Position numbers and translations under genes: made by a program
Origin: Muribaculaceae bacterium
GTDB lineage: Bacteria; Bacteroidota; Bacteroidia; Bacteroidales; Muribaculaceae
Direction of reading: 5' to 3'
Assembly (NCBI GenBank): GCA_017621845.1
Contig: JAGASI010000010.1
Span: 47,327-111,326, forward strand
DNA length: 64,000 nucleotides
Part shown: positions 9,301 through 19,170 of the stretch, piece after piece
Numbering within the stretch: the first letter of the stretch is position 1
Layout: each line of letters starts with the position of its first letter
The notes under the pieces: model-generated
The model's input: only the letters and a program-made list of their open reading frames with translations
Told to the model about the DNA's origin: nothing
Database searches by the model: none

Positions 9301-12300
9301 TCAGAAGGTGACTTGCAGACCGAAAGAGTAGGTACGTGGGATGGGGTTGGCACGGCCGATAGTGTTGGCGCCTGACCATTCGGTAGTAACGATTTCGGGG
9401 TCGAAGTTAGAGCCTTTATTACCTTGGTGGATGAAGAAGAGGTTTTCGCCTGAGAAGTAGATACGGGCTTTCTGGATATAAGCTTTAGAGGTCCAAGCAT
9501 AGGGAAGAGTGTAACCAACGGTGATATTCTTAACACGCAGGTAGCTCATGTCCTGGAGGTAACGGGTCTGAGGAATGTAGTTGTAAGTACCGCTGAGAGC
9601 AATACCGTTAACGTTGTTGGCTCCGTAAGCACCGGGGTAGATACGGGCAAACTTGTTAGCTTGGTTTACTTCATAGTCAACGATGTTCCAGTTGCTGTCA
9701 TAGATAACCTTGTTGTGAGATTCCATGCCATCATAGTAGATGTCGTTAGCAGCCTGGGTGAAAGGAACAACCATTGAAGAAACGGTCCACATGTCGCGTT
9801 TACCTACGCCTTGGCAGAAGATGTCGAGGTCGATACCTTTCCAAGCGCCACCGAGGTGGAAGCCATATTCATAGCGGGGAAGGCTGTTACCAATCTTGAC
9901 AACGTCACCTTGGTCACCGACTTTACCTGCACCACCGTTAATCTTGCCGTCACCGTTCTGGTCAACGAACATTACGTCGCCGGGGCCATAGTGGAATGAG
10001 CCGTTGGCAATCTCGCGTTGGTCAACAATACCGGGTTTGGGGATGAAGTTGCCCTTGTCATCGGTAAGGAAGCTACCGTCAGCAGCTGTCTGGAAGTCGT
10101 CTTTAGTATAGTAACGATCGGTCTCAAGACCCCAGATAGCACCGTACTCCATACCTGAGTAGTTATCGGTAAGAGACATTGAGGGGTTGTTCCACTTGGT
10201 AATCTTGGTCTTGGAGTCAGCGATGTTGAATGATGCATATACATCCCAGTCACCGAATGACTTGTTCCAACCGAGGGTAAGTTCCCAACCACGAGTGCGG
10301 AGTGAGCCGTGGTTACCATAAGGAGCTGAAGCGCCGAGAACCTGGGGAAGCTCAACACCGGGAGCAAGCATGTCCTTGGTGTCGCGCTGGTACCAGTCAA
10401 ATGAAGCGGTCAGCGAGTTGTTCAGGAAACCGAGGTCGATACCTACGTCAGTAGTGCAGATACGTTCCCAGGTAAGTGAGCTTGAAACGAGGGCGGGCAT
10501 AGCAGCAGCATTGACAAGAACACCTGTGCTTTGGTTCAGGTAGTCAATGTTGCGGGTAGTGATAGTAGAGATGAAACGGTTGTCACCAACGGCTTGGTTA
10601 CCGATTTCACCATAAGAAGCACGCAGTTTACCGTTGCTCCACCATGATTTGAGGGGTTTGAAGTAACCTTCCTCTGAGAAGCGGTAGCCTACAGAACCTG
10701 ATGAGAAGAATGCCCATTGGTCATTGGCGGGGAAACGTGAAGAACCGTCATAGCGACCGTTGAACTCAGCAAGGTAGATGCCTTTGTAGTCATAGTTGAT
10801 ACGGCCGAAGAAACCGGCGGTTGCCCAGTGGCCGTCATAGTTGGTAGGAGCTACCAGGTCACCGGTGTAGAGGTTAAGAGCGGGGAGGTTTACGTCGAGG
10901 AGCACTTTGGTGCGAGCCTGGAAGTTACCTGAAACGTTTTTCTCAACGTTGCTACCGACCATAACCTTGAAGTTGTTGTTGTTGAAACCAAAGTCATATG
11001 TACCGTAGACATTGAATGCCCAGCGGTTTTCTTTTTCATTGTATTTGGTAGCGGTAGAACTTGACATTGACAAGCACTCGGTGGGGTATCCGTAGGGGCC
11101 AAACCAGTTGTCGATACAGTTGACGGGGAGATAGGCATAGGCGTCGTTACGGTTATAGGTAGAATATGTAAAGTCGGCGTTAAGAGTGAGGCCCTTGATG
11201 ATTTGAGCTTGAACGTAAGCCTGCATACGTGTGTACTGACGCTGGCTCTTAACGTTGTCGGCTTGTTTGAGGTAGGCGATCTCATTACGCCAATCGGCTT
11301 TTTCGCCATCAACTACTGTGTAGCCGAGCATCTGATAGAAGCCGGGGAAGCGCCAGATAGTACCCCAGATGTTAGAACCAACGTTAGGATACTGAATGTC
11401 GCGCTGGCTGTAGCTCATGCGCACACCGGCTGTCAACCAATCGGTAACGTCGAGTTTCAAATCAACCTTGGCGTTGTAGCGTTTCATACGGTCGGGGTTG
11501 AAGTTGGAAAGGCTCTGACGTGATGCATAACCGAAAGATACGTCATAAGTAGCACGACCTGTCGAACCCGAGATAGAAGCATTGTGAGAATTGCTGGGGG
11601 CAGCGTCGTTAATCATGATAGCGTTGATATCATAGTCGGCGTATGACAAGAGGGTAGTTCCGTTGGGGCTCAGGTAGTAGTCACCTACATTGTTCTCGTC
11701 AACATATGGACGGAGCTCACGATAGGTGTTGATACGGCCGTTCTTACGGTTCTCGAGTTGCCATTTCTTGGCATAGGGAAGCATATCGGTGTAGTACTGT
11801 CCGAAGAACTCACCCTGTGTGGGGCCTAACATCTTGGCGGCCTCAATCATAGCCTCGAGAGAGCTGACGTTATCCTGGATTTTAGGAAGGACAGCGCCTT
11901 GGCTCCAACCGAAGTTGTTGCTATATTTAACTTGTACGCGATCTTGTTTTTCACCACCCTTGGTTGTAATCAAGAGCACGCCGAAAGCAGCGCGGGCACC
12001 GTAAATTGAAGAAGAAGCGGCATCCTTGAGAACGCTGATTTCCTTGATATCCTCGGGATTCAGGAATGAGATGTCATCCATAGCCACGCCATCGACAACA
12101 TACAGAGGCGAACCGCCACTGTTGGTAAGGGTACCGACACCACGAATCTGAACAACGGGGTTACCGGTGATGTTACCGGTGTTGTTCAAAATGGTAAGGC
12201 CGGGGACAGCTCCTTGCAGAGCCTTGGCGATATCAGTCTCGGGACGGTTGGACATTGTACGGGCAACGTCAACTGTGCTGACAGCACCGGTAAGGTTGGC

Positions 12301-12675
12301 ACGTTTCTGAGAACCATAACCAACGACTACAAGTTGATCAAGGACCTCGGTTGTGGGCTGAAGGTATACGCTCATACCTTGAGCAGCTTTCATTATAACT
12401 TCTTTGTAGCCAACAGTGGTAATTTTAAGTTGACTGCCGGGAGCCACGCTGATAGCAAAGTTACCATCCACGTCGGTTGATACACCTTTGGTAGAACCCT
12501 TGGGTGTAACACTGGCGCCGACAACAGGCTCATTGTTCTCATCGAAGACTGTACCCTTGATGGTAACAGTCTGACTTTGTGATTGAGGCTCGGGGTTAGC
12601 CACAGCAAACATCATTTGTCCGCTATAGGGTACACCGCATGTCAACAACAGAGTCACTAATAGATGTTTTCTCAT
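9301..12675 (-). CDS. SusC/RagA family TonB-dependent receptor
   Basis: 1124 residues from ATG 12675, chosen because MRKHLLVTLLLTCG begins a signal peptide; the frame stays open 36 codons upstream without one. Order: signal peptide; carboxypeptidase-regulatory-like domain (about 35-115, VTIKGTVFDENNEPVVGASV); TonB box region near LVVVGYGSQKR; plug (NPVVQIRGVGTL, PLYVVDGV, ISVLKDAASSSIYGARAAFGVLLITTKGG); then a 22-strand-type barrel ending in aromatic F (YSFGLQVTF). It imports oligomers or other ligands across the outer membrane with the downstream SusD. No STN/FecR-interacting domain is seen, so regulation by an ECF/anti-sigma pair is not indicated. Confidence 0.95.
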   Translation of the reverse strand: MRKHLLVTLLLTCGVPYSGQMMFAVANPEPQSQSQTVTIKGTVFDENNEPVVGASVTPKGSTKGVSTDVDGNFAISVAPGSQLKITTVGYKEVIMKAAQGMSVYLQPTTEVLDQLVVVGYGSQKRANLTGAVSTVDVARTMSNRPETDIAKALQGAVPGLTILNNTGNITGNPVVQIRGVGTLTNSGGSPLYVVDGVAMDDISFLNPEDIKEISVLKDAASSSIYGARAAFGVLLITTKGGEKQDRVQVKYSNNFGWSQGAVLPKIQDNVSSLEAMIEAAKMLGPTQGEFFGQYYTDMLPYAKKWQLENRKNGRINTYRELRPYVDENNVGDYYLSPNGTTLLSYADYDINAIMINDAAPSNSHNASISGSTGRATYDVSFGYASRQSLSNFNPDRMKRYNAKVDLKLDVTDWLTAGVRMSYSQRDIQYPNVGSNIWGTIWRFPGFYQMLGYTVVDGEKADWRNEIAYLKQADNVKSQRQYTRMQAYVQAQIIKGLTLNADFTYSTYNRNDAYAYLPVNCIDNWFGPYGYPTECLSMSSSTATKYNEKENRWAFNVYGTYDFGFNNNNFKVMVGSNVEKNVSGNFQARTKVLLDVNLPALNLYTGDLVAPTNYDGHWATAGFFGRINYDYKGIYLAEFNGRYDGSSRFPANDQWAFFSSGSVGYRFSEEGYFKPLKSWWSNGKLRASYGEIGNQAVGDNRFISTITTRNIDYLNQSTGVLVNAAAMPALVSSSLTWERICTTDVGIDLGFLNNSLTASFDWYQRDTKDMLAPGVELPQVLGASAPYGNHGSLRTRGWELTLGWNKSFGDWDVYASFNIADSKTKITKWNNPSMSLTDNYSGMEYGAIWGLETDRYYTKDDFQTAADGSFLTDDKGNFIPKPGIVDQREIANGSFHYGPGDVMFVDQNGDGKINGGAGKVGDQGDVVKIGNSLPRYEYGFHLGGAWKGIDLDIFCQGVGKRDMWTVSSMVVPFTQAANDIYYDGMESHNKVIYDSNWNIVDYEVNQANKFARIYPGAYGANNVNGIALSGTYNYIPQTRYLQDMSYLRVKNITVGYTLPYAWTSKAYIQKARIYFSGENLFFIHQGNKGSNFDPEIVTTEWSGANTIGRANPIPRTYSFGLQVTF

Positions 12676-13336
12676 AAGGTTGAAATTGATGTTGATTTTA
12701 TTGTATCTTCGAGTCTGCCGATATAACAAGCCATCTTGGTCGCTTGACCTCAATAACTGCCTCATCAGTCGACTCTTGGACACGTTTTTATTAACAATTG
12801 TTTTGTAAATATTCTCTTTTTTGCTTGTTCTTTTTATAAATCGGGTCTATGACTCAATGTGTTTATTTTCAGGCTGTTTTTCTATGGTATAATTATTTTA
12901 ACGATTATTGTGTTTAAGAAATATTAGCTAATTACACCGCTAAATTAGTTAACTTTTTTAAATCCAGAGCTTGTTTAACGCTTTTTAACATTGCGTTTTT
13001 TATTTAGTCTTTCTTTACAAATTGTTGGACCAATCAGCCAATATTTTAGTCATAACATCATTTTAACTGTCATTATGTTTTATAGCATAATTTTAGAACA
13101 CCGATCTCAACTATGACAAATATCAAACCCGGCAAACTCTTTTCACTACACATTAAATAATAAATAAGTCACAAATACACAAGGCCTGTTCCATCCCTAT
13201 TCAACCCAATCGGCCTCATGAATGTTAACACAATTAAATTATGGGCCCACGCTATGATATTAAGCCAAAATCAATTAAATTTGCACCTAATGAGCCTAAA
13301 GGCCTGTCCACACACCCATCTATTCTATTATTAAAC
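12676..13336. other. Long AT-rich divergent intergenic region
   Basis: 661 bases separate the divergent starts of susC and the barrel gene. I see no ORF worth calling and no minus-strand TAnnTTTG box. An imperfect inverted repeat lies near 12926-12950 (CTAATT / AATTAG core), which could be a regulator site, and a plus-strand box lies at 13276-13283. The susC side probably has a long leader. Confidence 0.4.
13276..13283 (+). promoter_or_regulatory. -7 promoter box for the barrel gene
   Basis: TAAATTTG matches TAnnTTTG 54 bases upstream of ATG 13337. It lies inside the longer frame opening at 13241, arguing against that earlier start. Confidence 0.45.
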
Positions 13337-13861
13337 ATGAAACTCAACACATTACGTATTCTCATCGTCTCATCACTAACCCTATTGCCGATTGCAGCGA
13401 CCAACATACATGCCGCCAAAGGCGAAAAGACCTTTGGGGTCAAGACCGGTTATGTATCACGCAACAAATCGGCACTTGCCGGTATCACATTTCAATGTGG
13501 CATCAGCGACCATTTCAGATTGGCGCCTTCGGCCGAATGTATCTTCCGTCATGATGACCGTGATGCCCTTCAGATAGACCTGGATGCTCATTTCCCATTC
13601 TCATTTACCGGAGAGCGGGCCGCATTGTACCCTATTGCCGGTATCAATTACTCGTCATGGAATCGCCACTCAACCGAGATCGATGACGATCAAGAGAGCA
13701 AAGACGTGTCGACACGCTCGGGATACCTGGGATTAAACGCCGGATGCGGATTTGAATTCAAGGCATCATCGACACTCAAGCTCAGCCTTGAGGCACGATA
13801 CTCACTTGTAAAATCCAACTCATCGGTACAGATATCAGTCGGCATCGGATATATGTTCTGA
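13337..13861 (+). CDS. Small outer-membrane beta-barrel protein
   Basis: 174 residues from the chosen ATG; MKLNTLRILIVSSLTLLP with AATNIHAA gives a clean signal peptide (cleavage near 25). The mature part has alternating hydrophobic strands (FGVKTGYVSR, FRLAPSAECIFRH, ALYPIAGINYSSW, YLGLNAGCGFEFK, LSLEARYSL) and ends in an aromatic residue (IGYMF), as expected of an 8-strand OmpA/OmpW-type barrel. It lies 15 bases before tsaD and may be cotranscribed with it. Specific function unknown. Confidence 0.7.
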   Translation: MKLNTLRILIVSSLTLLPIAATNIHAAKGEKTFGVKTGYVSRNKSALAGITFQCGISDHFRLAPSAECIFRHDDRDALQIDLDAHFPFSFTGERAALYPIAGINYSSWNRHSTEIDDDQESKDVSTRSGYLGLNAGCGFEFKASSTLKLSLEARYSLVKSNSSVQISVGIGYMF

Positions 13862-13876
13862 TTTATTATTAACGCA

Positions 13877-14890
13877 ATGCAGTACATACTTGGAATAGAG
13901 TCGTCATGTGACGACACCAGCGCGGCCGTCATCGGTGATGGTCTACTATTAAGCAACGTCATCGCCTCACAGAGCGTACACGAGGAATATGGTGGTGTAG
14001 TGCCCGAACTGGCCTCCCGCGCCCACCAACAAAACATCGTCCCGGTGGTAGATACAGCCCTCAGACGCGCCGGCATCACAGCCAAAGACCTGAGCGCCAT
14101 CGCTTTTACCCGCGGGCCGGGACTACTTGGCTCGTTATTAGTTGGAACAAGCTTTGCCAAAGGCCTGTCTTTAGGCCTGCGCATCCCCATCGTGAGCGTC
14201 AACCACCTACACGGCCACATCCTCTCCCATTTTATACGCACAACCCCCGATGACCGAGTCCCCGAATTTCCATTCCTGTGCCTTCTCATCTCGGGAGGCA
14301 ACTCCCAGATTGTTCTGGTCAAATCATATAAAGACATGGAAATCCTTGGCCACACTATCGATGATGCTGCCGGTGAGGCTTTTGACAAATGTGCCAAAGT
14401 CATGGGTCTCCCCTATCCCGGCGGCCCTCACATCGACCGGTTGGCCGCTGAAGGAGACCACGCCAAATTTAAATTTGCCAAGCCCCATATTCCCGGTCTC
14501 GACTATAGCTTCAGTGGCCTGAAAACATCGTTTTTATACACATTGAGAGACAACCTCAAGACCGATCCCGAATTCATCGAGAAAAACCGGGCCGACCTGG
14601 CAGCATCGCTTCAGCACACCATAATATCCATTCTCATGGATAAATTGGACAAGGCAGTAATCCAAACAGGAGTCCACACCGTCGCTATCGGCGGTGGCGT
14701 CTCGGCCAACTCCGGTGTACGCACCGCTGTGGCTGAATACTGTCAGCACAAGGGACTGGAAGCCTTTATCCCGGCGCGCTCATTTACCACCGATAATGCG
14801 GCCATGGTCGCTATTGCAGGTTATTATAAATTCCTTGACGGCGACCTATGCCGTTATGACGAGGTGCCGTTTGCAAGAGTCGGTGTATAA
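13877..14890 (+). CDS. tsaD: tRNA N6-adenosine threonylcarbamoyltransferase TsaD
   Basis: 337 residues, the usual length for the Kae1/TsaD/YgjD family. It starts YILGIESSCDDTSAAV, carries the metal-binding His pair in NHLHGH (H110 and H114), the LLISGGNSQIV motif, and the ATP-site segments GEAFDKCAKVMGLPYPGGP and VAIGGGVSANSG. With TsaB and TsaE it transfers the threonylcarbamoyl group to A37 of ANN-decoding tRNAs in the cytoplasm, an essential modification in most bacteria. tsaB, tsaE and tsaC are not in this window. It is followed 42 bases later by cinA in the same direction. Confidence 0.97.
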   Translation: MQYILGIESSCDDTSAAVIGDGLLLSNVIASQSVHEEYGGVVPELASRAHQQNIVPVVDTALRRAGITAKDLSAIAFTRGPGLLGSLLVGTSFAKGLSLGLRIPIVSVNHLHGHILSHFIRTTPDDRVPEFPFLCLLISGGNSQIVLVKSYKDMEILGHTIDDAAGEAFDKCAKVMGLPYPGGPHIDRLAAEGDHAKFKFAKPHIPGLDYSFSGLKTSFLYTLRDNLKTDPEFIEKNRADLAASLQHTIISILMDKLDKAVIQTGVHTVAIGGGVSANSGVRTAVAEYCQHKGLEAFIPARSFTTDNAAMVAIAGYYKFLDGDLCRYDEVPFARVGV

Positions 14891-14932
14891 GGGCATATAA
14901 CCCACAAGACTGACAAGTATAAACATAAAGGT

Positions 14933-16165
14933 ATGAAGCTATCAATCATTATCATAGGTGACGAAATCCTGCTTGGACGCGTCACCGACACCAATTCAGG
15001 CACCATCTCACGGGCTCTTGACCCGTTGGGATTTGAGACCATCAATGTTGTCACCGTCGGTGACAACCGCGAGGCAATCACCCATGCCGTCGCCCATGCC
15101 TTGAAAACCGCCGACCTGGTAATCACCACCGGTGGTCTTGGGCCCACCAAGGACGACATAACCAAAGATGTCCTGACCGACATCTTCGGCGGCACTCTCA
15201 TGCGAGACCCCGAAGTGACAGCCAACATACACGCCTTGTTTGACGCTCGCGGTATCAAGGTAAATCCTCTAACCGAAAATCAAGCTATCGTTCCATCTTC
15301 TTGTCGCGTCATACAGAACCGGCTGGGCACGGCTCCGATTATGTGGTTTGAGAAAAACGGCCGAATACTCATATCGATGCCCGGAGTCCCTCACGAAACC
15401 GAAGGCATGTTACCCGAGGTTGCCCGACAAATTGCCTCCCATTTCCACCACAACCTTTACTTTACCCATTCGACATTTATCACAACAGGCATCACCGAGA
15501 GTGCCTTGGCCGAAAAACTCTCAGATTGGGAGGAACACCTTCCCCCCAATTTTCACCTGGCCTATCTACCCGATTCACCAATAATCAAGCTACGACTTGA
15601 CGGCAGTGACTTCAACCCCGAGCAATTATCTCACACAACTAAAGAACTGGAACACAAGCTCGAACTTATATTAGGAGACCTACTGATACACCGAGGTGAT
15701 GCCTCCTTAGCCCAGATTGTCATCGAACGGTTGAGACAACGAGGCTATACGCTATCCTCGGCCGAGAGTTGTACCGGTGGCAACATAGCCCACACCATTA
15801 CCGAGGTCGCCGGATGCTCCGATGTGTATGTAGGCAGCGTGGTATCATATGCCAACGAGGTAAAAATAAAAGCCTTAGGCGTTGACCCATCAACACTTGA
15901 CAGCGAGGGTGCGGTCAGCGAGCCTGTTGTACGCATGATGGCAGAAGGTGTGTGCCGGCTCACCGGTGCCGACTGCGCCGTCTCAACTTCAGGCATCGCC
16001 GGTCCGGGCGGAGCTGTCCCCGGAAAACCGGTTGGAACTGTATGGATTGGCGTCAAGACCCCCAACGGCTTTTCATCCAAGCTTTACCACTTTACCGGAA
16101 ACCGCAACCGCATTATTGCCCGCGCTACCGCAACAGCCCTCATCGATCTATTATCTATCCTTTGA
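14933..16165 (+). CDS. cinA: CinA family protein (nicotinamide-nucleotide amidohydrolase)
   Basis: 410 residues with both domains. The N-terminal molybdopterin-binding-like (COG1058) domain has IIIGDEILLGRVTDTN, VITTGGLGPTKDDIT and MPGVPHETEGM. The C-terminal CinA/PncC domain (about 260-410) has SSAESCTGGNIAHTIT, VGSVVSYANEVKIKALGV and STSGIAGPGGAVPGKPVGTVWIG. Known family activities are NMN deamidation and ADP-ribose pyrophosphatase activity in NAD salvage. The last 11 bases overlap the convergent gene at 16155. Confidence 0.93.
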   Translation: MKLSIIIIGDEILLGRVTDTNSGTISRALDPLGFETINVVTVGDNREAITHAVAHALKTADLVITTGGLGPTKDDITKDVLTDIFGGTLMRDPEVTANIHALFDARGIKVNPLTENQAIVPSSCRVIQNRLGTAPIMWFEKNGRILISMPGVPHETEGMLPEVARQIASHFHHNLYFTHSTFITTGITESALAEKLSDWEEHLPPNFHLAYLPDSPIIKLRLDGSDFNPEQLSHTTKELEHKLELILGDLLIHRGDASLAQIVIERLRQRGYTLSSAESCTGGNIAHTITEVAGCSDVYVGSVVSYANEVKIKALGVDPSTLDSEGAVSEPVVRMMAEGVCRLTGADCAVSTSGIAGPGGAVPGKPVGTVWIGVKTPNGFSSKLYHFTGNRNRIIARATATALIDLLSIL

Positions 16166-16637
16166 TTTCTTTATAGGTAGGAATATGCTCAAGGAAGCGG
16201 TAAGCTCCACTATCGGTATCCACTTCACAACCATAGATATGCAATCCGTTGAACACTACTAAATACCGGGCCTGAAGAACCATATTGTACCTAACCACCT
16301 GATCAAACGTGCGACGCGTGACCCCAACATCAGGCGCCTTATACTCCACGAGCATCACCGGTCGCATATAGTCATCAAACACCACCGTGTCAACACGACG
16401 TAGCGTACCATTAAGTTTAAGACTATACTCATTGACCATGCGGGACGGCCAATAAGTCAAATTATTAATCATATAGGCAACAAACGCTTGCCTCACCCTC
16501 TCCTCGGGAGTTGCCGACACCCACTTATCTCTAAGCGGATCATAAAATTCCACATGACCGCCATCGACCGACTGACGCATTTTTATCACATCATCAGGAA
16601 TACATAGTGGGGTGGTATCTAACACTGAACGAGGCAT
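16155..16637 (-). CDS. HsdR N-terminal-type nuclease-domain protein
   Basis: 160 residues from ATG 16637; the frame runs further upstream, but that would reach into the divergent holA promoter region. The pattern MLVEYKAPDVGVTRRTFDQVVRYN, preceded by VDTVVFDDYMRPV, is the PD-(D/E)xK-like fold (D...E-x-K) of the type I restriction enzyme R-subunit N-terminal domain. No helicase, HsdM or HsdS is nearby, so this is the small stand-alone form often found beside holA in Bacteroidales, not a restriction system. Role unknown; DNA repair or structure-specific cleavage is a guess. Confidence 0.8.
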   Translation of the reverse strand: MPRSVLDTTPLCIPDDVIKMRQSVDGGHVEFYDPLRDKWVSATPEERVRQAFVAYMINNLTYWPSRMVNEYSLKLNGTLRRVDTVVFDDYMRPVMLVEYKAPDVGVTRRTFDQVVRYNMVLQARYLVVFNGLHIYGCEVDTDSGAYRFLEHIPTYKEIKG

Positions 16638-16709
16638 AGCATAAATTCTATTTTGCACAGACGAGAATTTGTGTGTAAATTTACAAATTATTTTTATAAT
16701 CAACTAATC

Positions 16710-17747
16710 ATGGCATCAGCACCGGCACTGACTTTTGCTTCACTGCGCGCATCAATACGCAAGGATAACTTAGCTCCCGTATACATCCTACACGGCGAGG
16801 AAGGATACTTCATTGACGAGCTTGTCAACGACTTTGACAACCTGCTCCCTCCCGACGAAAAAGAATTTGACCAATATGTGCTCTATGCGCCACGCATAGA
16901 CATTAAAGAAGTCAACGATATATGCCGTCGCATACCCATGCTATCTGAACGCCAAGTCGTTATCCTCAAGGAAGCCCAGAGCGTGCGTGCCGACCAGCTT
17001 GACTATCTCGCCAAATATGTCGCCAACCCCTCGCCTCAAACAGTTCTCGTGATATGCTCACGTGGCGAGAAAATCAAAGGCCGACTACTCATTGAAGCCA
17101 TCAAAAAATCACGTGCTGTCGTCTTTGAGTCAAAAAAAATTCCTGACTACCAGATAGGCACACACATCAGCGCCTTGATTAAAGACCAAGGACTCACCTG
17201 TGACCCCAAAGCACTCGAAATGCTCAAAGAGTATATCGGCAACGACATGAGTAAGCTCTATAACGAGATTACCAAGCTCACCGGTATCCTTGGTCGCGGT
17301 GCCCGCATTACGCCTGAAGCCATCGAATACAATATAGGATTCAGCAAGGAGTTTAATGTCTATGAACTCGTTGATGCCTTGGCCTCACGTGATAGTGCCC
17401 GGGCTATACGCATAGCCGACTATTTCCGCTCCAACCCCAAGGCCGTTCCTCTGGTATTGGCATCGGCTGCAGTATTCAGCTTTTTCGCCGATTTGATGAT
17501 TACCTACTTTGAGAAAGACCGTAGCGAGCCGGCACTGATGCGCGCCTTAGGTCTGAAAAATTCTTTTCAGATGAAGCGCTTCAATATTGCACGTCAGCGC
17601 TACAACGCTTTCCAGGTAATCGAGATTATCCGCGCTATACGTCAATTTGACATACAGAGCAAAGGCTGTGGCTCACGCCAGAACGAGCACGTCCTTTTCC
17701 GCGAGCTCATCTTCCATATCCTCACCGCCCCGGGTCACCTGTGGTAA
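16710..17747 (+). CDS. holA: DNA polymerase III subunit delta
   Basis: 345 residues from ATG 16710, chosen because ALTFASLRASIRKDNLAPVYILHGEEGYFIDEL is the usual HolA start. Later hallmarks are ELVDALASRDSARAIRIADYF and the C-terminal clamp-loader domain with AQVFSFF-like and RQFDIQSKG segments. The delta subunit opens the beta clamp during loading. It is divergent from the HsdR-N-like gene (72-base shared promoter region) and lies 28 bases upstream of the kinase gene, so those two are probably one transcript. Confidence 0.93.
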   Translation: MASAPALTFASLRASIRKDNLAPVYILHGEEGYFIDELVNDFDNLLPPDEKEFDQYVLYAPRIDIKEVNDICRRIPMLSERQVVILKEAQSVRADQLDYLAKYVANPSPQTVLVICSRGEKIKGRLLIEAIKKSRAVVFESKKIPDYQIGTHISALIKDQGLTCDPKALEMLKEYIGNDMSKLYNEITKLTGILGRGARITPEAIEYNIGFSKEFNVYELVDALASRDSARAIRIADYFRSNPKAVPLVLASAAVFSFFADLMITYFEKDRSEPALMRALGLKNSFQMKRFNIARQRYNAFQVIEIIRAIRQFDIQSKGCGSRQNEHVLFRELIFHILTAPGHLW

Positions 17748-17775
17748 TTGTTCCCAACCATTATTTACATAAACC

Positions 17776-19041
17776 ATGTTTTCAGCCTCAAATTCCTCAT
17801 TATCCCCACTTGATATTTCAGGAGCCGAGTCAGCGATAATATTAATCAGCGAGCGCGCCACAAACATACTGTGGCAAACTGTACGCCACGGCCGACGGCT
17901 CATACTTAAAGGGTTGCGGCCCGACTTGAGAGTCAAGCCCGAGTATGTTGCCATGCTACGCAAGGAGTTTGAACTCGGCATCAAATTTGACAACCCAGGC
18001 ATAGTGCGCATACTGGATTGGATTGAGCGCCCCGACACCGGGCCGTGTATCGTCATGGAGTATGTCGACGGGGTAAGCCTGTCGGAATATATCGACAAGA
18101 AACATCTATCGCGCGACGAGCGGTTCAGGCTTGCTCTCGAACTGGCCAAAGTGCTGTCGTTGCTTCATGCCTCAGGAGTGAGTCACCGCGACCTGAAACC
18201 TGACAACATATTGGTCACCCGCACCGATAACCATATCAAACTCATCGACTTCGGTCTATCGGATAGTGATGACTTCACGATATTGAAACGTTCGGCAGCA
18301 ACGAACACCTATGGCGCGCCCGAACAAAAAGATGACTTTCACGGAGACTCGGCCAGCGATGTATATACCTTTGGCGTTATCATCCAACAACTTGGACTTA
18401 CAAGCTCATGTCGGGCCATCATAAAACGCTGTACCGCCACCGATCCTACCAAACGGCCCCCGATATCCGACGTGCTATCCCGGCTTCAAAATATAGAAAA
18501 ACGCCATGGGCGCTTACCGATGATAAGCACTGCTGTGATACTTATCGGAATAATAGTGGCCTTGACAATAACGTTGATAATATCACGTGGCAGAGAAAAT
18601 GTTGAGAACAACATAGTGACCGACACACTCGTAATGACGCGCATAGTCCACGACACGATAACGGCCCCGACCCTGCCGTCCGAACCCACTCCCGTGCAGT
18701 CTGTTCCTGAAGAACAGACACCCACATCGACTCAGCCTTCATCATCCAAAATTATCATCAACAACCCCGACGCTGACCAATTATTTGAAAATCTATGTGC
18801 CGACATGAAGAAAATCATCGACTCATACACGCCACGGTTCAACAGCATGACCGATAACGTAGAAAAAGCGAAACTAATGCTCGAGTGCAACGACCGCGTG
18901 AGACGTCTGTTAGAAGACTTCAAGGCCAAACTCCGCGACCAAGGCCTGCGCCTTAGTCATATCGCTCAATACGAGTCGGCCTTCCTCATCCAATGGTCAA
19001 ACTACACCGCCCAATGGTCAAACACCGCTGACAAACACTAA
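17776..19041 (+). CDS. Membrane-anchored Ser/Thr protein kinase
   Basis: 421 residues. Kinase domain about 25-240: likely ATP-anchoring lysine K45 (LILKGL), catalytic loop HRDLKPDN with D139, and DFG at 158-160, followed by TYGAPEQ in the activation-loop/APE position. The glycine-rich P-loop is not recognisable, so the N-lobe is divergent. One membrane segment at about 249-270 leads to a Pro/Thr-rich linker and a helical extracytoplasmic domain (about 320-421). A Hanks-type kinase with an external sensor is the expected topology. Substrates unknown; coupling to holA is by position only. Confidence 0.88.
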   Translation: MFSASNSSLSPLDISGAESAIILISERATNILWQTVRHGRRLILKGLRPDLRVKPEYVAMLRKEFELGIKFDNPGIVRILDWIERPDTGPCIVMEYVDGVSLSEYIDKKHLSRDERFRLALELAKVLSLLHASGVSHRDLKPDNILVTRTDNHIKLIDFGLSDSDDFTILKRSAATNTYGAPEQKDDFHGDSASDVYTFGVIIQQLGLTSSCRAIIKRCTATDPTKRPPISDVLSRLQNIEKRHGRLPMISTAVILIGIIVALTITLIISRGRENVENNIVTDTLVMTRIVHDTITAPTLPSEPTPVQSVPEEQTPTSTQPSSSKIIINNPDADQLFENLCADMKKIIDSYTPRFNSMTDNVEKAKLMLECNDRVRRLLEDFKAKLRDQGLRLSHIAQYESAFLIQWSNYTAQWSNTADKH

Positions 19042-19084
19042 GAGCCTGCTTGGATTTAAAACATTTTTAATCATGGAATATGAA

Positions 19085-19125
19085 AGCGACGGCTATCCCT
19101 CAGAAGGTGCCGTCGCTATATTTAT
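19085..19125 (+). terminator. Terminator after the kinase gene
   Basis: Arms AGCGACGGC / GCCGTCGCT (19085-19093 and 19109-19117) are followed by ATATTTATT. An outer pair TGCTTGGA (19047-19054) / TCCAAGCA (19135-19142) encloses it, giving a nested structure. Confidence 0.65.
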
Positions 19126-19170
19126 TAATATAAGTCCAAGCAGAGACCGTAGGCAATGAGGTCTACACCG

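Noticed and set aside
9301..12675. Complete polysaccharide utilisation locus
   Set aside because: Only susC and susD are present; no glycoside hydrolase, lyase, SGBP or dedicated regulator is adjacent.
16155..16637. Type I restriction system
   Set aside because: Only a small HsdR-N-like domain is present; there is no helicase, methylase or specificity gene within the window.
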